NCBI GenBank assembly: GCA_031257135.1
Contig: JAIRPH010000159.1
Coordinates: 1-15,663, forward strand
Length of the DNA stretch: 15,663 nt
Source: Spirochaetaceae bacterium
GTDB lineage: Bacteria > Spirochaetota > Spirochaetia > Treponematales > Breznakiellaceae
Direction: 5' to 3'
Positions 14,016 to 15,663 of the stretch are shown here, one piece after another. The notes below the pieces were generated by a model. It was not told the DNA's origin. It did not search any database and was given only the letters and a program-made list of their open reading frames with translations. The translations under genes were made by a program, and so were the position numbers. Numbering within the stretch: position 1 is the first letter of the stretch; each line of letters starts with the position of its first letter.

Positions 14016-14302
14016 CATAGGATAAATTAGAGAGCTTTCTATAAGAGGCTTCCGGTTTTTAGGTCTCTTTTTGATCCATGTATGGCAAACCGCCTGTAGG
14101 CGTAAAACGAGGAGGACTTGTCGTATAGCCGGTCCAGACCGGATCGGCAAAAAGGCTGTCAGCAGAGGGGGTTCAAAAATCTGCCGGCAGATACAATCCG
14201 GCTCAAAATCAGCCGGTTAAAAAAGCGGGCGTAGCCTGCGTGTTATAAAAAAGGTCTGGTTTACCAGTATAAAACCGACCGAATTTTTTGAGGAGATTTT
14301 TT
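14016..14302 (+). ncRNA. Structured leader or small RNA, about 290 bases, with several hairpins
   Basis: No gene is visible between the promoter at 13979-14007 and the start at 14303. Hairpins follow one another: AAGAGGC/GTCTCTT at about 14044-14071, CCGGTC-CA-GACCGG (14129-14142), GCAGA (14162-14166) pairing with TCTGC (14180-14184) or that same TCTGC pairing with GCAGA (14187-14191) within ATCTGCCGGCAGAT, CCGGCT/AGCCGG (14198-14216), GCGGGC/GCCTGC (14225-14239), and a final 9-bp hairpin (14253-14280) before six T. A 16-base direct repeat (14172-14187 and 14202-14216, one gap) overlaps two of them. A regulatory 5' leader fits best; a separate small RNA ending at the last hairpin is the alternative. 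Confidence 0.45.
14253..14289 (+). terminator. Terminator-like hairpin just before the barrel gene's ribosome binding site
   Basis: GGTC (14253-14256) pairs with GACC (14277-14280) and GGTTT (14258-14262) with AAACC (14272-14276), with a single bulged T and a 9-base loop. Six T follow at 14284-14289. A competing small stem CTGG/CCAG uses bases within it. The Shine-Dalgarno sequence AGGAG is at 14291-14295. Confidence 0.5.
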
Positions 14303-14941
14303 ATGAAGAAATTGTTCGCAGTTTGCATCATCGGATTGGCGTTGGGAACAACAAGCGTCTTTGCGGACCATCCCAGCGGCTGGGGCGTCGGCGCGGTCTT
14401 CGGGGGACCCAGCTTTTACGGCTGGGGAATACTTAACTATGATAATGACCATCCCCAGAGTTACTACCGGTATTACGGGAGTTACTTCTCCCTTCCTTTT
14501 GGGGTGAGCCTTAAAATGCCGTTTCTCCCGATCTATTGGAAGCTCGGACTGAATTTTGGAAGCAACACGTATATCTCGAATTTCGGACTGAGCGTTACCG
14601 GGGACTACTATTTCATAGACAAAGTCCTCGCTGAAGGCGCGAAACTCCACTGGTTCCTGGGGGCAGGGGGATTCTTTAACTTCGACAGCTTTACGCTTAA
14701 GAAAAGTTGGAGTGGATTGAGAGAAGATGTGTCTTGGGCGAATTTTGAACTTGGCGCCCGGGGCGTCATCGGCTTAAGCTGGCAACCCATCCCGCTCATC
14801 GAAGTCTTTCTAAACGGCGTCGTCGCTTTGGGCATCGGCTTCGACACTCCTTTCAAGTCTGGCGGATATGAAGAGTCCGGCAGATTCATATTCCCCACCG
14901 GCGGCGTCGGCGGCGAGTTAGGCATCCGGTTCTGGTTCTAG
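14303..14941 (+). CDS. Outer-membrane beta-barrel protein with signal peptide
   Basis: 212 residues. The start at 14303 is preferred over an in-frame start at 14288 because AGGAG (14291-14295) lies seven bases before it. The N-terminus is a classic signal peptide (MKK, hydrophobic core, likely cleavage after VFA at about residue 21). The mature part shows alternating aromatic and small residues in about eight strand-like segments and ends in RFWF, with the C-terminal Phe typical of proteins inserted by the Bam machinery. The layout resembles small eight-stranded spirochaetal barrels. No transport or adhesion function can be read from it. The gene is divergent from an XRE regulator, behind an operator and a long structured leader. 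Confidence 0.75.
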   Translation: MKKLFAVCIIGLALGTTSVFADHPSGWGVGAVFGGPSFYGWGILNYDNDHPQSYYRYYGSYFSLPFGVSLKMPFLPIYWKLGLNFGSNTYISNFGLSVTGDYYFIDKVLAEGAKLHWFLGAGGFFNFDSFTLKKSWSGLREDVSWANFELGARGVIGLSWQPIPLIEVFLNGVVALGIGFDTPFKSGGYEESGRFIFPTGGVGGELGIRFWF

Positions 14942-14965
14942 CCCGCGGTAACCAGCAAACACGAC

Positions 14966-15006
14966 AGACAGCAGAGGGCGAAACGTTGTTCCGTTTTCTG
15001 CTGTCT
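14966..15006 (+). terminator. Long hairpin after the outer-membrane protein gene
   Basis: AGACAGCAGA (14966-14975) and TCTGCTGTCT (14997-15006) form a perfect 10-bp stem. The loop itself contains a short stem (AAACG with CGTTT). There is no T tract, so it may protect the 3' end rather than stop transcription by itself. Confidence 0.55.
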
Positions 15007-15043
15007 ATCTTCAAAATAGATACGTGATAGATTTGCGAATGTA

Positions 15044-15082
15044 AACCCTAGAGAGTCCTCCAACTTTCTAGGGTTCTTTTTT
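15044..15082 (+). terminator. Rho-independent terminator
   Basis: AACCCTAGA (15044-15052) and TCTAGGGTT (15067-15075) form a perfect 9-bp stem with a 14-base loop, followed by C and six T (15077-15082). This is the clearest terminator in the window and ends the outer-membrane protein transcript. Confidence 0.85.
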
Positions 15083-15161
15083 CTAATTTATCCTCTTGAT
15101 TTACTTAACGGGTGTTTAGTATTGATTATGCCCTCCCCCTGTCTTAAATTGTAACCATGAA

Positions 15162-15171
15162 ATGAATTCAT
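15162..15171. promoter_or_regulatory. Palindrome ATGAATTCAT upstream of the solute-binding protein gene
   Basis: A perfect 10-bp palindrome lies 50 bases before the start codon at 15222. It could be part of an operator. A TTGATT at 15096-15101 with a weak -10 near 15117 is the best promoter I can see in this spacer. Confidence 0.25.
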
Positions 15172-15221
15172 GCGGAAACGGCAGGCGATCAATGAATGGT
15201 CAGTAAAGTTAAGGAGATGCT

Positions 15222-15663
15222 ATGAAAAAAGCGATAACGCTTATGACGGCTTTGTTTGCTTTGACGGTATTGGGCTATGGAAGCCCTCGCAGACAAAACA
15301 GCGATACGGCGCGGAACTTAGGTCCCCCCGCGCAGGAACTGGTCATCGGCGATCAGTTTGATTTGCAAAATATCGATCCCGCTAAGGGGATGTTGGACGA
15401 TGCCCAGATTCTCGTGTATAACGGCTTAGTCGAGATGGATTCAAATTTCAAGCAAGTCCCGGGACTGGCGGAATCTTGGACAATGAGCGGCGACGGACTT
15501 ACGTGGACATTTTCTCTGCGTAAAAACGTCAGGTTTCACGATGGAGAACCTTGGAACGCGCAAGCGGCGTTGGCGAACTTCAAACGCCTCGACGGATACC
15601 CCGGACTGAGCGACGCCGATCGCGTAGAGACCCCTGATGAGTATACCCTGCTGTTTCACATGA
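15222..15663 (+). CDS. ABC transporter solute-binding protein, family 5 (partial)
   Basis: The first 147 residues of a periplasmic binding protein of the NikA/OppA/DppA type; the gene runs off the window. Family signatures are clear: YNGLVEMD (about 66-73), VPGLAESW (about 79-86), then DGLTWTFSLRKNVRFHDGEPW (about 91-112) and an ANFKRL segment, as in NikA-like and peptide-binding members. The ligand (nickel, peptide or other) cannot be decided from this part. A good Shine-Dalgarno sequence AAGGAG (15210-15215) precedes the ATG. The N-terminus is a signal peptide whose lipobox-like end reads TVLGYGS, with tyrosine (codon TAT, 15276-15278) where the lipid-modified cysteine would be expected. 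Confidence 0.93.
   Translation, partial: MKKAITLMTALFALTVLGYGSPRRQNSDTARNLGPPAQELVIGDQFDLQNIDPAKGMLDDAQILVYNGLVEMDSNFKQVPGLAESWTMSGDGLTWTFSLRKNVRFHDGEPWNAQAALANFKRLDGYPGLSDADRVETPDEYTLLFHM

Noticed and set aside
14078..14128. 16-residue ORF in the structured leader, and a TTG-start ORF from 14118
   Set aside because: The first has no Shine-Dalgarno sequence. The second has AGGAGG only two bases before the start, too close for efficient initiation.
14155..14195. tRNA-like GGTTCAAA segment
   Set aside because: GGTTCAAAAATC resembles a T-loop, but no acceptor stem, D arm or anticodon arm can be built around it.
15170..15361. 63-residue open frame starting before the solute-binding protein
   Set aside because: It overlaps the binding protein in another frame and has no ribosome binding site; the gene starting at 15222 has both a strong site and clear family motifs.

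Overview
The window looks like chromosomal DNA of a spirochaete, most likely a Treponema-type bacterium close to the termite-gut lineages. This is inferred from roughly even base composition, the FeoA-FeoA-FeoB layout, treponeme-like exported proteins and the style of the small XRE regulator. No marker gene in the window proves it.

Layout, left to right. Bases 1-380 hold an AT-rich stretch and then twelve full copies (plus a partial one) of a 21-bp tandem repeat, ending at a possible gene remnant. A minus-strand pair follows: serine O-acetyltransferase (916-1872) and a TrpR-type repressor (564-860). A perfect dyad lies inside the acetyltransferase promoter. A CPBP-family membrane protein is next (2028-2654, +). 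The ferrous-iron uptake operon feoA-feoA-feoB (2835-5533, +) ends in a 47-residue FeoB-associated Cys-rich membrane protein (5558-5701) and a hairpin terminator shared with a convergent small exported protein (5774-6154, -).

From 13450 down to 6384 the minus strand carries one tightly packed run: yggT, recG, a coiled-coil AAA+ protein of the McrB type, and a DUF2357/PD-(D/E)XK nuclease of the McrC type. Gaps are 12, 26 and 9 bases. The last two genes form a predicted type IV (McrBC-like) restriction module with CoCoNuT-like architecture, placed behind housekeeping DNA-repair genes.

An XRE repressor (13603-13926, -) and an outer-membrane beta-barrel protein (14303-14941, +) are divergent. Their promoters have overlapping -35 boxes, and a perfect 20-bp operator lies across the plus-strand -10. 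The barrel gene has a leader of about 290 bases packed with hairpins and ending in a terminator-like hairpin just before the ribosome binding site. The window closes with a strong terminator and the start of an ABC-transporter solute-binding protein, cut by the window edge, whose lipobox cysteine position is tyrosine.

The best candidates for something new are the McrBC-like module in its repair-gene operon, the structured leader with its XRE operator, the cysE-trpR regulatory arrangement, and the 21-bp array.
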